Origin: Sulfurimonas sp.
Lineage (GTDB): Bacteria; Campylobacterota; Campylobacteria; Campylobacterales; Sulfurimonadaceae
DNA: 53,643 nucleotides
Direction of reading: 5' to 3'
Assembly (NCBI GenBank): GCA_027064045.1
Contig: JAMOQK010000026.1
Location: forward strand, 1-53,643
The notes below the pieces were generated by a model, which made no database searches, was not told the origin of the DNA, and saw only the letters and a list, made by a program, of their open reading frames with translations. The position numbers were made by a program, and so were the translations under genes. Shown piece by piece: positions 1 through 8,326 of this stretch (its first letter is position 1; each line of letters begins with the position of its first letter).

Positions 1-1
1 C

Positions 2-802
2 CTCGATAATTTTAGCACAATTGAGATTTTAGATTTGGGGCTTGAAGTAAAACCACAAAACTCTACTCTACATAATTTTGATATAAAGCCATCACAAGCT
101 ATAAACAAAGGTGCTGACATAGATGCCAAAGATATTTTTCAAAAGGGGATGAAATTTGGTAAGGAATATGAACTAAAAGGTAGTTATCTCATCTTAGGGG
201 AAAGCACTCCAAGTGGTACAACTACGGCAACCACCTCAGCTTTAGCTTTAGGGTATGATTTAAAAGATTGTTTCTCATCAAGCTTTTTAAATGTTCCAAA
301 CAACATAAAAAATAAAACAATAGAGGAAGCACTCTCTTTGGTTAATGACAAGATGGACAACTTTGAAAAACTTGGCATAGTAAGTGATAATATGCTCATA
401 TTTTGTGCAGGTTTTTTACTTGAAGCTACAAAAAGGTTTCATGTAGTTTTAGCAGGTGGAACTCAGATGGCAGCTTGTTTGCTCATAGCTGACAAACTAA
501 GAGAAGATGTATTGATGAGACTAAATGCAGACAACCTAACACTGGCTACAACCCAATGGGTAGCAAAAGATAAAAACTCAGATATAAAAAAGATTTTGGA
601 GCAACTAAGCTACACTCCACATGCCATATACACATCATTTAGTTTTGAAAATGCCAAGATACCTGTACTTAAAAAATATGATGAAGGTGAAGCAAAAGAG
701 GGTGTAGGTGCTGGAGCAACTCTAGCTTATGCAGTGGCATGTGGCTTAAAAAATAAAGAAGTAGTAGAAGCTGTTGAGCTTATTATGTATGGGATGGTTT
801 AA
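2..802 (+). CDS. cobT: Nicotinate-nucleotide:dimethylbenzimidazole phosphoribosyltransferase (CobT), 5' truncated by window edge
   Basis: The reading frame is open from base 2, so the N-terminus lies outside the window. The visible part holds the glycine/threonine-rich stretch GESTPSGTTTATTSALALGY and a second glycine motif, AGGTQMAA, as in the TIGR00303-type CobT proteins. CobT activates the lower-ligand base as alpha-ribazole phosphate for cobalamin assembly in the cytoplasm. It heads a run of late cobalamin genes (cobU, cobS, cobC) on the same strand, which supports the call. Its TAA stop overlaps the ATG of the RhuM-like relic by one base. A start at TTG 35 is possible on paper but is unlikely, because homologous-looking sequence continues upstream of it. 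Confidence 0.88.
   Translation, partial: LDNFSTIEILDLGLEVKPQNSTLHNFDIKPSQAINKGADIDAKDIFQKGMKFGKEYELKGSYLILGESTPSGTTTATTSALALGYDLKDCFSSSFLNVPNNIKNKTIEEALSLVNDKMDNFEKLGIVSDNMLIFCAGFLLEATKRFHVVLAGGTQMAACLLIADKLREDVLMRLNADNLTLATTQWVAKDKNSDIKKILEQLSYTPHAIYTSFSFENAKIPVLKKYDEGEAKEGVGAGATLAYAVACGLKNKEVVEAVELIMYGMV
617..626 (+). repeat. Dispersed decamer CCACATGCCA
   Basis: Exact copy inside cobT, in the frame that encodes Pro-His-Ala. Confidence 0.8.
735..744 (-). repeat. Dispersed decamer CCACATGCCA (reverse)
   Basis: Exact reverse copy inside cobT, 118 bases from the previous copy and in the opposite orientation. Confidence 0.8.
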
Positions 803-1162
803 TGAATAATATAGAAATATATCAAGCACCAAATGGCGAAATTGAATTTAAAGGTGATTTGCAACATGAAACTGTTTGGGCAAATTTAGACCAAATAGCA
901 AAACTTTTTAGTAGAGACAAATCTGGTATTTCAAGACATATTAAAAATATATTTAATAGTAGTGAGTTGGATAAAGATTCAGCTGTTGCAATTTTTGCAA
1001 CAACTGCCAATGATGGTAAAACATATCAAGTAGAATATTACAACTTAGATATGATTTTATCCATAGGCTATAGAGTAGATTCAAAAGGAGTTACTAAACC
1101 TACTACAAAACTATACAAAGACCTTATCTCTCTTAGAAAGTTACGACTTTGAAAAGATTTAA
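802..1162 (+). pseudogene. RhuM-family protein relic (N-terminal fragment)
   Basis: The open frame 802-1152 (116 aa) matches only the start of the RhuM virulence/Fic-associated family. Recognisable pieces are IEIYQAPNGEIEF, DKSGISRHIKNIF, TTANDGKTYQVEYYNLDMIL and IGYRVDSK. RhuM proteins are usually about 330 aa. Here similarity stops after GYRVDSK and the frame ends 23 residues later. In the +1 frame, bases up to the TAA at 1160-1162 read LSLLESYDFEKI, which faintly resembles the LLDDYDHE segment further along RhuM, so an internal deletion plus frameshift is likely. The ATG overlaps the cobT stop and cobU starts just downstream, so the fragment is still co-transcribed with the cobalamin genes. 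It could instead be a functional short protein. Confidence 0.6.
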
Positions 1163-1165
1163 AAT

Positions 1166-1660
1166 ATGAAAACCCTATTTCTAGGTGGTATAAAAAGTGG
1201 TAAAAGCAAAGAGGCTGAGAAATACACCAAAAAACATGCTGAAAAAAAACCTTACTATCTTGCTACTACCCAGCTTTTAGATGAGGGGATGAAAAAAAGG
1301 ATAAAAAAGCATAAAAAACAAAGAAAAAATAATTTTATAACGATAGAGGAAAGTTTAAAACTAAACAAAACTATCTCCACATGCCAAGATATAGTTTTAA
1401 TAGAGTGTATGGGAATGTGGATAAACAATATGCTTTTTCACGGTTTTGGATACAAAGAGATAAAAAAAGAGGTAAAAAAGCTACTTAAACAAGATAAAGA
1501 TATAGTTTTTGTAATGAATGATGTGGGAGCTGGTATCATCCCAGATAATCACCTCTCAAGAGAGTTTGCAGATATAAATGGTAAAATCTCCCAATTTGTA
1601 GCCAAAAATTGCGATGAGGTTTTTTATACTATTGCAGGGATAGGTCTCAAGATAAAATGA
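1166..1660 (+). CDS. cobU: Adenosylcobinamide kinase / adenosylcobinamide-phosphate guanylyltransferase
   Basis: This 164-aa protein starts with the P-loop GGIKSGKS (residues 7-14) typical of CobU/CobP. Later come the ECMGMWINN segment and, near the C-terminus, NDVGAGIIPDN, which fits the conserved VGxGIVP region of the family. The enzyme phosphorylates adenosylcobinamide and then attaches GMP, making the substrate of CobS. It lies in the cobalamin run between the RhuM relic and cobS, and its TGA overlaps the cobS ATG (ATGA at 1657-1660), so the two are translationally coupled. There is no strong Shine-Dalgarno sequence before its ATG, only an A-rich stretch. Confidence 0.93.
   Translation: MKTLFLGGIKSGKSKEAEKYTKKHAEKKPYYLATTQLLDEGMKKRIKKHKKQRKNNFITIEESLKLNKTISTCQDIVLIECMGMWINNMLFHGFGYKEIKKEVKKLLKQDKDIVFVMNDVGAGIIPDNHLSREFADINGKISQFVAKNCDEVFYTIAGIGLKIK
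1377..1386 (+). repeat. Dispersed decamer CCACATGCCA
   Basis: Exact copy inside cobU. Confidence 0.8.
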
Positions 1661-2379
1661 TAAAATTTTTCAAAGGTTTTTCCCTCGCTTTTAACATGCT
1701 GAGTATCATCCCATTTTTTAAAACACACGATTTTTTTAAAGGGATAAACGGTTATGCCGTAATGTCTTATCCTTTGGTTGGTCTTATACTAGGCTTTATT
1801 TTGTGGGGGATACACTCCCTCCTTGCCCCCTTTATCCCATTTTCGCACCTTGGTATCATTATCTTTAGCATGTGGGTTTTAATAACTGGAGCTTTACATC
1901 TTGATGGATTTTGCGATACGGTAGATGGACTTTTTGTGCCAAAAGAAAAAGCACTTAAAGTGATGAAAGACCCTCACAACGGTGGAATGGGAATGATATT
2001 TGGTGGAGTGTTTTTGATACTAAAAGCATCTTCACTGGCTGCTTTTAACGCTTTTTATCTTCTGCCTGTAATCCTTATGCTCTCAAGATTTAATGCCTCT
2101 CTTGCCATCTATCTCTACCCATATCTTAACAAAAACGGCATAGGTTCACTTGCAAAAAAAGAGTTTAATCACAATCTTTTTTTTATAACCACACTTTATA
2201 CTATCATTATTGGCATGTGGGTATCTTGGAGTTTAGTCGTTATAAGTATATTGGTTTTACTTCTTAGCAAATACTTTTTTCTCAAGCGTTATGGTGGTTT
2301 TACAGGCGATATTTACGGATTTGTGATAGAACTAACAGAACTAACTCTTTTAAATGTAATTATAATTGGACTAACTTGA
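1657..2379 (+). CDS. cobS: Adenosylcobinamide-GDP ribazoletransferase (cobalamin synthase)
   Basis: This 240-aa polytopic membrane protein has the CobS hallmarks: a LDGFCDTVDGLF segment (aspartate-rich, the likely metal/substrate site) around residues 83-94, followed by KDPHNGGMGMIFGG. The rest is hydrophobic, with several membrane spans. The enzyme joins AdoCbi-GDP to alpha-ribazole (phosphate) at the membrane to complete the nucleotide loop of cobalamin. The start overlaps the end of cobU (ATGA), and the stop overlaps the TTG start of cobC (TTGA). Confidence 0.94.
   Translation: MIKFFKGFSLAFNMLSIIPFFKTHDFFKGINGYAVMSYPLVGLILGFILWGIHSLLAPFIPFSHLGIIIFSMWVLITGALHLDGFCDTVDGLFVPKEKALKVMKDPHNGGMGMIFGGVFLILKASSLAAFNAFYLLPVILMLSRFNASLAIYLYPYLNKNGIGSLAKKEFNHNLFFITTLYTIIIGMWVSWSLVVISILVLLLSKYFFLKRYGGFTGDIYGFVIELTELTLLNVIIIGLT
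2211..2220 (-). repeat. Dispersed decamer CCACATGCCA (reverse)
   Basis: Exact reverse copy inside cobS. Confidence 0.8.
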
Positions 2380-2924
2380 AAATAACACTTGTTCGTCATG
2401 CAGAAGTAGAAGAAAAATACCAAGGTTGCTATAACGGACATATAGATATAGGACTCTCACACAAAGGACATCTACAAGCCAAAGAGTTAGCAGAAAAACT
2501 AAAAAATGAAAAATATGATGCCATATTTTGCTCAGACCTAAAAAGAGCCAGACAAACACTCTCTTACTTTACACATGCCAAAGATACTATCTACACCCCA
2601 AAACTCAGAGAAAAATCTTGGGGCAAACATGAAGGACTTACATTTGATGAAATAATCTCTCAAGGTGAGATAAAATATGAAAACTTTTTACAATGGATAG
2701 AAGCACTAGACGGAGAAGATTATACAATCTATGTCAATCGTATTGAAGAGTTTTTAACAACTTTTTTAAAAGCACAAAAAAAAGAAAATATACTTATCGT
2801 TACTCACTCAGGAGTTATAAAAACAATCATATCTATCATAGAAAACATATCCCTAGAAAAAGCATTTTCCAAAAAACTACCATATAGCTCATCTGTAATT
2901 TATGATGATTTTAAGATTAAATAA
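2376..2924 (+). CDS. cobC: Alpha-ribazole phosphatase-like histidine phosphatase
   Basis: This 182-aa member of the histidine phosphatase (phosphoglycerate mutase-like) superfamily has the RHG-type motif as LVRHAEV at residues 4-10, with Arg7-His8 catalytic. A second conserved histidine lies in VTHSGVI. Its place as last gene of a cobalamin operon points to removal of phosphate from alpha-ribazole phosphate or adenosylcobalamin phosphate (CobC role). The start codon is TTG at 2376, overlapping the TGA of cobS, so translation probably depends on coupling. A generic phosphoglycerate mutase-like role cannot be excluded from sequence alone. Confidence 0.85.
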   Translation: MKITLVRHAEVEEKYQGCYNGHIDIGLSHKGHLQAKELAEKLKNEKYDAIFCSDLKRARQTLSYFTHAKDTIYTPKLREKSWGKHEGLTFDEIISQGEIKYENFLQWIEALDGEDYTIYVNRIEEFLTTFLKAQKKENILIVTHSGVIKTIISIIENISLEKAFSKKLPYSSSVIYDDFKIK

Positions 2925-2973
2925 GAGTTTTTTTGTTACAATCGCTGTGCATTAAATTATTAGGAAGTCAAAT

Positions 2974-4563
2974 ATGTTTACAACAGTTAAATCAAAAGTA
3001 GTTATTTCCGTTATCTCTTTAAGTATTGTAGGTCTTATTGGTATCACTTACTACCTTTCAACAACCCTTCATGAACTATCCAACAAAACAACCAAAACAT
3101 CATTAAATATGCTTAGTAAATCAATTTTCCAAACAATGACAGGAAGTATGATGATGGGTGATTCTGCTGTTGTTAAAGATGCTTTTAAAGCAGCAAGAAG
3201 CATAGATGGCATAGAATCTCTTGATATTGCAAAATCAAAATTTGTTTTAGAAGTTTATGCACCAGATGAACCATTTACTACAGATCCTTTACTTCAAGAT
3301 GTTTTAAAAGATAAAAAGATAAAAGTTATAGAAAAAAATGAAAATAATCATCATAGCATAAGGATGATAAGACCAATGATAGCTGAAAAGAAATGTTTAA
3401 CTTGTCACTACAATGCAAAAGTTGGCGATTCTCTTGGTGCGATGGACTTAGTTATCTCATTAGATAAAAATGATGAGAGTATAGAGTCAACAAAGGCAAC
3501 ACTTCTTATACTTCTTATTATAAGTTCGATTTTATTTGCTATTGGTGCTTATATATTTTTTATGAAAGAGATATTCACACCTCTGACAACCCTTAAAACT
3601 CGTATTTCAGAACTCGTAAAGGGAGATAAAGATTTAACAAAACGATTAACTCATAAAAACAAAGATGAGTTTGGAGATACTGCAAATGAAGTAAATAATT
3701 TTATAGAGATGATTCAATCAACCATAAATGATGTAAAAACTTTAGGGCAACAAAACTCATCTATTGCTTCGGAAATTGAACTATCTAGCCATGTAATTCG
3801 CAAAGGAACACAACAAGAAAAAGAGATAGTTGCAGAAACAACACAAAAAGGGCAAAGCGTCAAAGAGATGTTGTCAAAAACTATTGAAACTGCTCAAACA
3901 ACTCAAGAAACAGTTGAATCAGCAAATAAAGAACTTGATATTGCCAGAGACTCACTTAATCAATTAAGTACCGAAGTCAGCTCTTTTGTTGAAACAGAAA
4001 ATGAACTTTCAGATGAACTATCAAGTCTAAAAAGTAATGCAGACCAAGTAAAAGATGTTTTAAGTGTTATTAAAGAGATAGCAGAACAAACCAACTTACT
4101 TGCTCTAAATGCTGCCATAGAAGCGGCTCGTGCAGGGGAACATGGACGAGGTTTTGCTGTTGTTGCTGATGAAGTTAGAAAACTAGCCGAAAGAACTCAA
4201 AAGAGTTTAGTTGAGATAGATATGAGTGTTAGTACTATTGTCCAATCTATAAATGATGTTAGTGACAAGATGAACAGCAATGCTCAAAACATAGAAAGCT
4301 TAACAAACATTTCATATGAAGTTGAAGAAAAAATCAATATAACTTCCCAAGCTATCTCAAGCTCAAATGAAGTAGCAAAAGAATCACGAGAAGATAGCAT
4401 ACAGATGTCAAAACATATCCAAGAGATGATAAATGATATAGCAGATATGGAAACTCTCTCTACTGCCAATGGAACCAGCGCACAAGATATTGAAGAAGAT
4501 CTAAAAAGATTAGTAAATGTAGCTAAATCTCTCCAAACAACAATCAACGAATTTAAGAGTTAG
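2974..4563 (+). CDS. Methyl-accepting chemotaxis protein with periplasmic CxxCH heme motif
   Basis: This 529-aa chemoreceptor has one membrane helix at about residues 9-30 and another at about 174-197, enclosing a periplasmic domain. That domain contains Cys141-Leu-Thr-Cys144-His145, the c-type heme attachment motif, in a setting like the DUF3365/Tll0287-like heme sensors. A HAMP region follows, then a long coiled-coil signalling domain whose hairpin tip begins near residue 370 ([20 protein letters not shown]). This tip binds CheA/CheW. A redox or gas signal sensed through heme is inferred. An AGGAAG ribosome site sits before the ATG. The gene stands alone between cobC and the convergent helicase. 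No C-terminal CheR/CheB-binding pentapeptide is seen. Confidence 0.92.
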   Translation: MFTTVKSKVVISVISLSIVGLIGITYYLSTTLHELSNKTTKTSLNMLSKSIFQTMTGSMMMGDSAVVKDAFKAARSIDGIESLDIAKSKFVLEVYAPDEPFTTDPLLQDVLKDKKIKVIEKNENNHHSIRMIRPMIAEKKCLTCHYNAKVGDSLGAMDLVISLDKNDESIESTKATLLILLIISSILFAIGAYIFFMKEIFTPLTTLKTRISELVKGDKDLTKRLTHKNKDEFGDTANEVNNFIEMIQSTINDVKTLGQQNSSIASEIELSSHVIRKGTQQEKEIVAETTQKGQSVKEMLSKTIETAQTTQETVESANKELDIARDSLNQLSTEVSSFVETENELSDELSSLKSNADQVKDVLSVIKEIAEQTNLLALNAAIEAARAGEHGRGFAVVADEVRKLAERTQKSLVEIDMSVSTIVQSINDVSDKMNSNAQNIESLTNISYEVEEKINITSQAISSSNEVAKESREDSIQMSKHIQEMINDIADMETLSTANGTSAQDIEEDLKRLVNVAKSLQTTINEFKS

Positions 4564-4581
4564 AGAAGAATCTATCTTCTC
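4563..4581. terminator. Short hairpin between convergent genes
   Basis: GAGAAGA (4563-4569) pairs with TCTTCTC (4575-4581) across a 5-base loop, where the chemoreceptor and the convergent helicase gene end 8 bases apart. It could stop transcription in both directions, but there is no clear T-run. Confidence 0.35.
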
Positions 4582-7370
4582 CTATCTCTTCTAGCACTAC
4601 TTTTATTGTGGGCATAGTACTTTTTAAAACATGATTGACAAATATCATATCTTGAGTTTAATGGAAGTGGCGCACCACAAATACGACATCTTCTCACAAA
4701 ATATTTTTGCTCAAGAGACTCTTCTATAAACTTATTTAATACCCCTCTATATTGTTTTGCTTTTTGAACATCTAAAAAATAATCTTTAAACCTATATGAA
4801 AGCCATAAATAAAGAGAGATTTCTTTTACCATATCTTCAGCTCTTAAAAGTTCATCTGCTGTTTGAGCAAAACTGCCTACGAGTTTTGGTGGATTATAAA
4901 AAATAGGCTGTTTCTTTTCTAAAGCTAAAACATAACTCTCAAAAGCACTCAAAATATAGGGAGACTTGAGCGTTAACGGCGCACATGCCAAGTGATATTT
5001 GGTTGTAATATTTAAATCATAACTATCTACAATAGCAGCAACTTCCATCATATCATCAAGATTTGTTGCACAAAATGGACCATTAAACTCCATATTTTCA
5101 ACAAAAAACTTAAGTATCTCACTAAGTGAATTTTCTTCTAAAATATGCCCAACAAGCTTTACATGCTCCAAATTTGCCATAACTTTAAATGGTAATGATA
5201 TAGCTTTATCTTCTTTATAAAAATTCTTTTTTACAATTTTCAAAACATCATTATTTAAAGCCCCAACAAATCCCTCATCATCCAAACCAAACCGTCCCGC
5301 TCTTCCAGAGATTTGATGAACTTCTGAAGGTCTAAGATTTCTTTGTGTTATACCATCAAACTTCTCAGCTTTTGAAAAGAGTATAGTTTTTATGGGTAAG
5401 TTCATGCCCATAGCTATGGCATCTGTTGCGATTAGGATTTGTGTTTGTTTTTCCCTAAATCGCCTTGCTTCTTCCCGTCTAACTTCAGGAGAAAGATTTC
5501 CATAAACTACACTTACACTAAAATGTTTTGAGAACTTTTGCTTAAGTTTTAAAACATCCCTTCTGCTAAAAGCGATAATAGCACTACCCTCTTTTACATC
5601 TTTTATATCTGTTGGAAATTCTAAAAGCGTAAGTGGATTTTTTCTCTCAAACTCAACTATTTCAAGCTCTTCACCAAGGTATGAGGCTAAGGCGACAATA
5701 GCCTCTTTAACATTTAATGAACCTGTCATAATAACCTCTTTTGCAGGTGTACCGATGATAGCATTTGCCCAAGCCCAACCACGGTCTCTATCATCAATCA
5801 TCTGTACCTCATCTATAACACAAACATCAACATCAACTTCAAAATTCAGCATCTCAATAGTTGAACTTATATGTGTAGCATCTTCATTTAAAAGCTGTTC
5901 CTCACCTGTTATTAGAGATACATCAACACCCTGTTCTTTTAAATCTTCATACCCCTCCAATGCCAAAAGTCTAAGTGGTGCAAGGTAGTAACCTGTATCT
6001 GCATCTTTTAATTTTTGCATAGCTTCATAAGTTTTTCCACTATTTGTTGGACCTATGTGAAGTGTCAGTTTTCTTCTCATCCCTCGTGCTAATGGAAACA
6101 AGTTTTTAAAATCCCTTATCGTTCCAGCTAAAAGTTCTTGTCGTTGCTTTTTAACAAGTTGTGCTTGAATATTGTGTATAAAAATTCGTATCGCTTTTCT
6201 TGTGATTTTTGGACTGAACATAAGATTTTTTGGCAACATATCTAACAAAAATTCATAAACTTTTTTATATAACTCTTCATCACTAAGGTGTAATAAAGAA
6301 GCATAACCACGGCACTGTTCTATAAGTTGTGCTAAATCATCTAAAAAATATTTTTCATGTTGAGCCTTAGCTTCTTTTAGCACCTCACTAAAATCCAACT
6401 CTTGTGAAGTCCAAATATCTTTTAAAATAGAATTTAACTCTATATGTATCTCTAATGAGTATGGTAATATCACATCACTAAAAGGGAGACTTATATGTTC
6501 TTGAACCTCTAAAATCAACTCTTCATCATGTACTTCTATCCATGAAACATCAATAAAGTTTTTTATAACATCCTTTAAAACACCCTCTTTTAGTGTAGGA
6601 AAATCCACTTTACTCTTTGGTGCAGAAGCACGCAAAGCTGTTACAATCTGCTTGTGGGTTAGATACTTATGAGGCTCTGCTAAAGATGATATAAAATCGT
6701 TTATGGAGCGTTGTTTAAGCTCAATAAGCTCCTCTTTGTCTTGTGAAATTTTTTCCACAATCTCATCTTGAGGTGTCTCTTTGATATATTCATAACTATA
6801 CGGTTTGGTGTTTAGAGTTAAAATCTTATGAAAATGGTACTCATAAATCTGATAAACAAAAGAAGCATTAAACTCAAAACTATCATCAATATCAAAAAAA
6901 CCATCAAGCAACTTCTCAATCTTTTGTTTTTTAATCTCAAATCTGATATGGCGAAGTTTTGATTCCATCTTTTCAAGAGTAATTTTTTTACTTCTTACAT
7001 TTATAAAAGCATCTATCAAAAGAGTTGCCTCTTCATGAGAAACATCAAGCTTCTCTAGTATTGCATTTATCTTTTCATCTCTATCATAAATTGGTTCTTT
7101 TACCTTATCTGATGGGTAAACCTTCCCATCATTTTCAAAAAAAGTCAATATATCCTTACGAAGAGAGATATCTGGTTCACTCCACAAAGTTCTCACAGCC
7201 TTTAAAAGAGACTTTTTATCGTGTGAGACATCGTATATACCAAGAGTAGCAAAAAGTTCACTAAGCGTCTCAGAGCTAACTCTATCTACACCAACATCAA
7301 AAGGATCACCATCAAAAAGTTTTTTTATCTTTTGATTTATTTTTGTAAGTTTTTTATTTTTTTTACCCAT
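4572..7370 (-). CDS. SUV3-like ATP-dependent RNA helicase with C-terminal zinc finger
   Basis: The protein is about 932 aa when started at ATG 7370. The N-terminal half is charged and helical with no motif I recognise. The helicase core begins with Walker A GPTNSGKT (about residues 440-447) and the DEVQ box (about 520-523). It also has MTGS and the motif VI-like QISGRAGRFG, the arrangement of the SUV3/DOB1-related helicases. SUV3 is the mitochondrial RNA-degradosome helicase, and Campylobacterota are among the few bacteria known to carry homologues. The extreme C-terminus has CRICGAP and CQSC, a probable four-cysteine zinc finger, then a basic tail. A longer start (TTG 7385) is possible, but a -10 box at 7376-7381 falls inside it. 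Confidence 0.88.
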   Translation of the reverse strand: MGKKNKKLTKINQKIKKLFDGDPFDVGVDRVSSETLSELFATLGIYDVSHDKKSLLKAVRTLWSEPDISLRKDILTFFENDGKVYPSDKVKEPIYDRDEKINAILEKLDVSHEEATLLIDAFINVRSKKITLEKMESKLRHIRFEIKKQKIEKLLDGFFDIDDSFEFNASFVYQIYEYHFHKILTLNTKPYSYEYIKETPQDEIVEKISQDKEELIELKQRSINDFISSLAEPHKYLTHKQIVTALRASAPKSKVDFPTLKEGVLKDVIKNFIDVSWIEVHDEELILEVQEHISLPFSDVILPYSLEIHIELNSILKDIWTSQELDFSEVLKEAKAQHEKYFLDDLAQLIEQCRGYASLLHLSDEELYKKVYEFLLDMLPKNLMFSPKITRKAIRIFIHNIQAQLVKKQRQELLAGTIRDFKNLFPLARGMRRKLTLHIGPTNSGKTYEAMQKLKDADTGYYLAPLRLLALEGYEDLKEQGVDVSLITGEEQLLNEDATHISSTIEMLNFEVDVDVCVIDEVQMIDDRDRGWAWANAIIGTPAKEVIMTGSLNVKEAIVALASYLGEELEIVEFERKNPLTLLEFPTDIKDVKEGSAIIAFSRRDVLKLKQKFSKHFSVSVVYGNLSPEVRREEARRFREKQTQILIATDAIAMGMNLPIKTILFSKAEKFDGITQRNLRPSEVHQISGRAGRFGLDDEGFVGALNNDVLKIVKKNFYKEDKAISLPFKVMANLEHVKLVGHILEENSLSEILKFFVENMEFNGPFCATNLDDMMEVAAIVDSYDLNITTKYHLACAPLTLKSPYILSAFESYVLALEKKQPIFYNPPKLVGSFAQTADELLRAEDMVKEISLYLWLSYRFKDYFLDVQKAKQYRGVLNKFIEESLEQKYFVRRCRICGAPLPLNSRYDICQSCFKKYYAHNKSSARRDRRR

Positions 7371-7375
7371 GTCAA

Positions 7376-7381
7376 ATTGTA
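7376..7381 (-). promoter_or_regulatory. -10 box TACAAT five bases before the helicase ATG
   Basis: On the minus strand TACAAT is followed by TTGAC and then the ATG at 7370. Transcription would begin at about the start codon, giving a leaderless or nearly leaderless mRNA. This is inferred from spacing only. Confidence 0.45.
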
Positions 7382-7464
7382 GCAAAGTTTGTAGTAATAT
7401 ATTATAAAACTTTTAAGTGGAGTGCTAACAATTCTAAGTTAAAATTTAGTCCATAATTAAGTTT

Positions 7465-7473
7465 TGATATAAT
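7465..7473 (+). promoter_or_regulatory. Extended -10 promoter (TGATATAAT)
   Basis: TGaTATAAT lies 28 bases before the DUF481 gene. It is followed by an AAAGAGAG ribosome site at about 7491-7498. Confidence 0.6.
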
Positions 7474-7501
7474 TTCAAAAAAATTATTTTAAAGAGAGAA
7501 A

Positions 7502-8326
7502 ATGGAGAAAATCTACCAAAGCAAATATGCTTTAAGAACTTTATTAAGCAGTGTTATTTTAAGTTCCTTGGCTGTGGCTGCTCCAGAAAATATAAAAAAA
7601 GACAATGAAATAGTTACACATACAGAGTTTGGTTACATTGAAACTCAGGGCAACACAAGAACACAAACTTTCAACCTTGAATCAAAAATCAAAAAAGGTT
7701 GGGATAAAAATGTGCTTCATCTTCTCTTTGATGGACACTATGCAAGTGATAAAAGTGATGAGATTAAAAATGCATATTTTATTGAACTAGAATATGATTA
7801 CAAATTTGCCGAAAATCTCGCATTTAGTTATCTAATAGGGTATAAAAAAGATAAATTTTCAGGCTATGACTACCAGTTTTACACAGGTCCTGGTATAAAG
7901 TATAAAGCTATAAAAACAGATAAACAAAACCTTAGCATAGAAGCAAGTCTTTTGTACTCAAGTGATGATATACAAGATACAGACTATGATAGTGCAGGAA
8001 ATATTATCGAGTATCCAAATCCAGATGACAAAACAACATTCAGAACTGTATCTGGATACACGGATGAGTATGCCGCTACAAGAGCAAAACTAGTCTATCA
8101 ATGGCAAATTTCAACCAATCTTAAATTCAATCAAGAACTTAGCTATAGAGCCAACCTAAAAGATACTGATGTTTATTTTATATTTTCAAAAACTGCACTA
8201 TCTACAAAAATATCTGATATTTTTTCTGCTGGTATAAACTACAAAGTAAACTACTCAAATAATCCATCAACAGGTAAAGATTATACAGATAGAACTTTTA
8301 CTGCAAATCTAATCATTGATTATTAA
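7502..8326 (+). CDS. DUF481-family outer-membrane beta-barrel protein
   Basis: This 274-aa protein has a signal peptide (hydrophobic segment LLSSVILSSLAVA, cut probably near residue 27). The mature part is built of alternating amphipathic strands rich in Tyr, Ser and Lys, as in DUF481 (YdiY-like) outer-membrane proteins. Typical pieces are TEFGYIETQGNTRTQTFNLES near the start and a final strand ending in IDY, the aromatic end expected for barrel insertion. The function of the family is unknown; induction by salt or acid is reported for some members. It has its own promoter and ribosome site. Its last 18 bases overlap the 3' end of the convergent MFS gene. Confidence 0.85.
   Translation: MEKIYQSKYALRTLLSSVILSSLAVAAPENIKKDNEIVTHTEFGYIETQGNTRTQTFNLESKIKKGWDKNVLHLLFDGHYASDKSDEIKNAYFIELEYDYKFAENLAFSYLIGYKKDKFSGYDYQFYTGPGIKYKAIKTDKQNLSIEASLLYSSDDIQDTDYDSAGNIIEYPNPDDKTTFRTVSGYTDEYAATRAKLVYQWQISTNLKFNQELSYRANLKDTDVYFIFSKTALSTKISDIFSAGINYKVNYSNNPSTGKDYTDRTFTANLIIDY

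Noticed and set aside
4284-4547. Reverse frame inside the chemoreceptor gene
   Set aside because: It is a shadow of the conserved coding strand.
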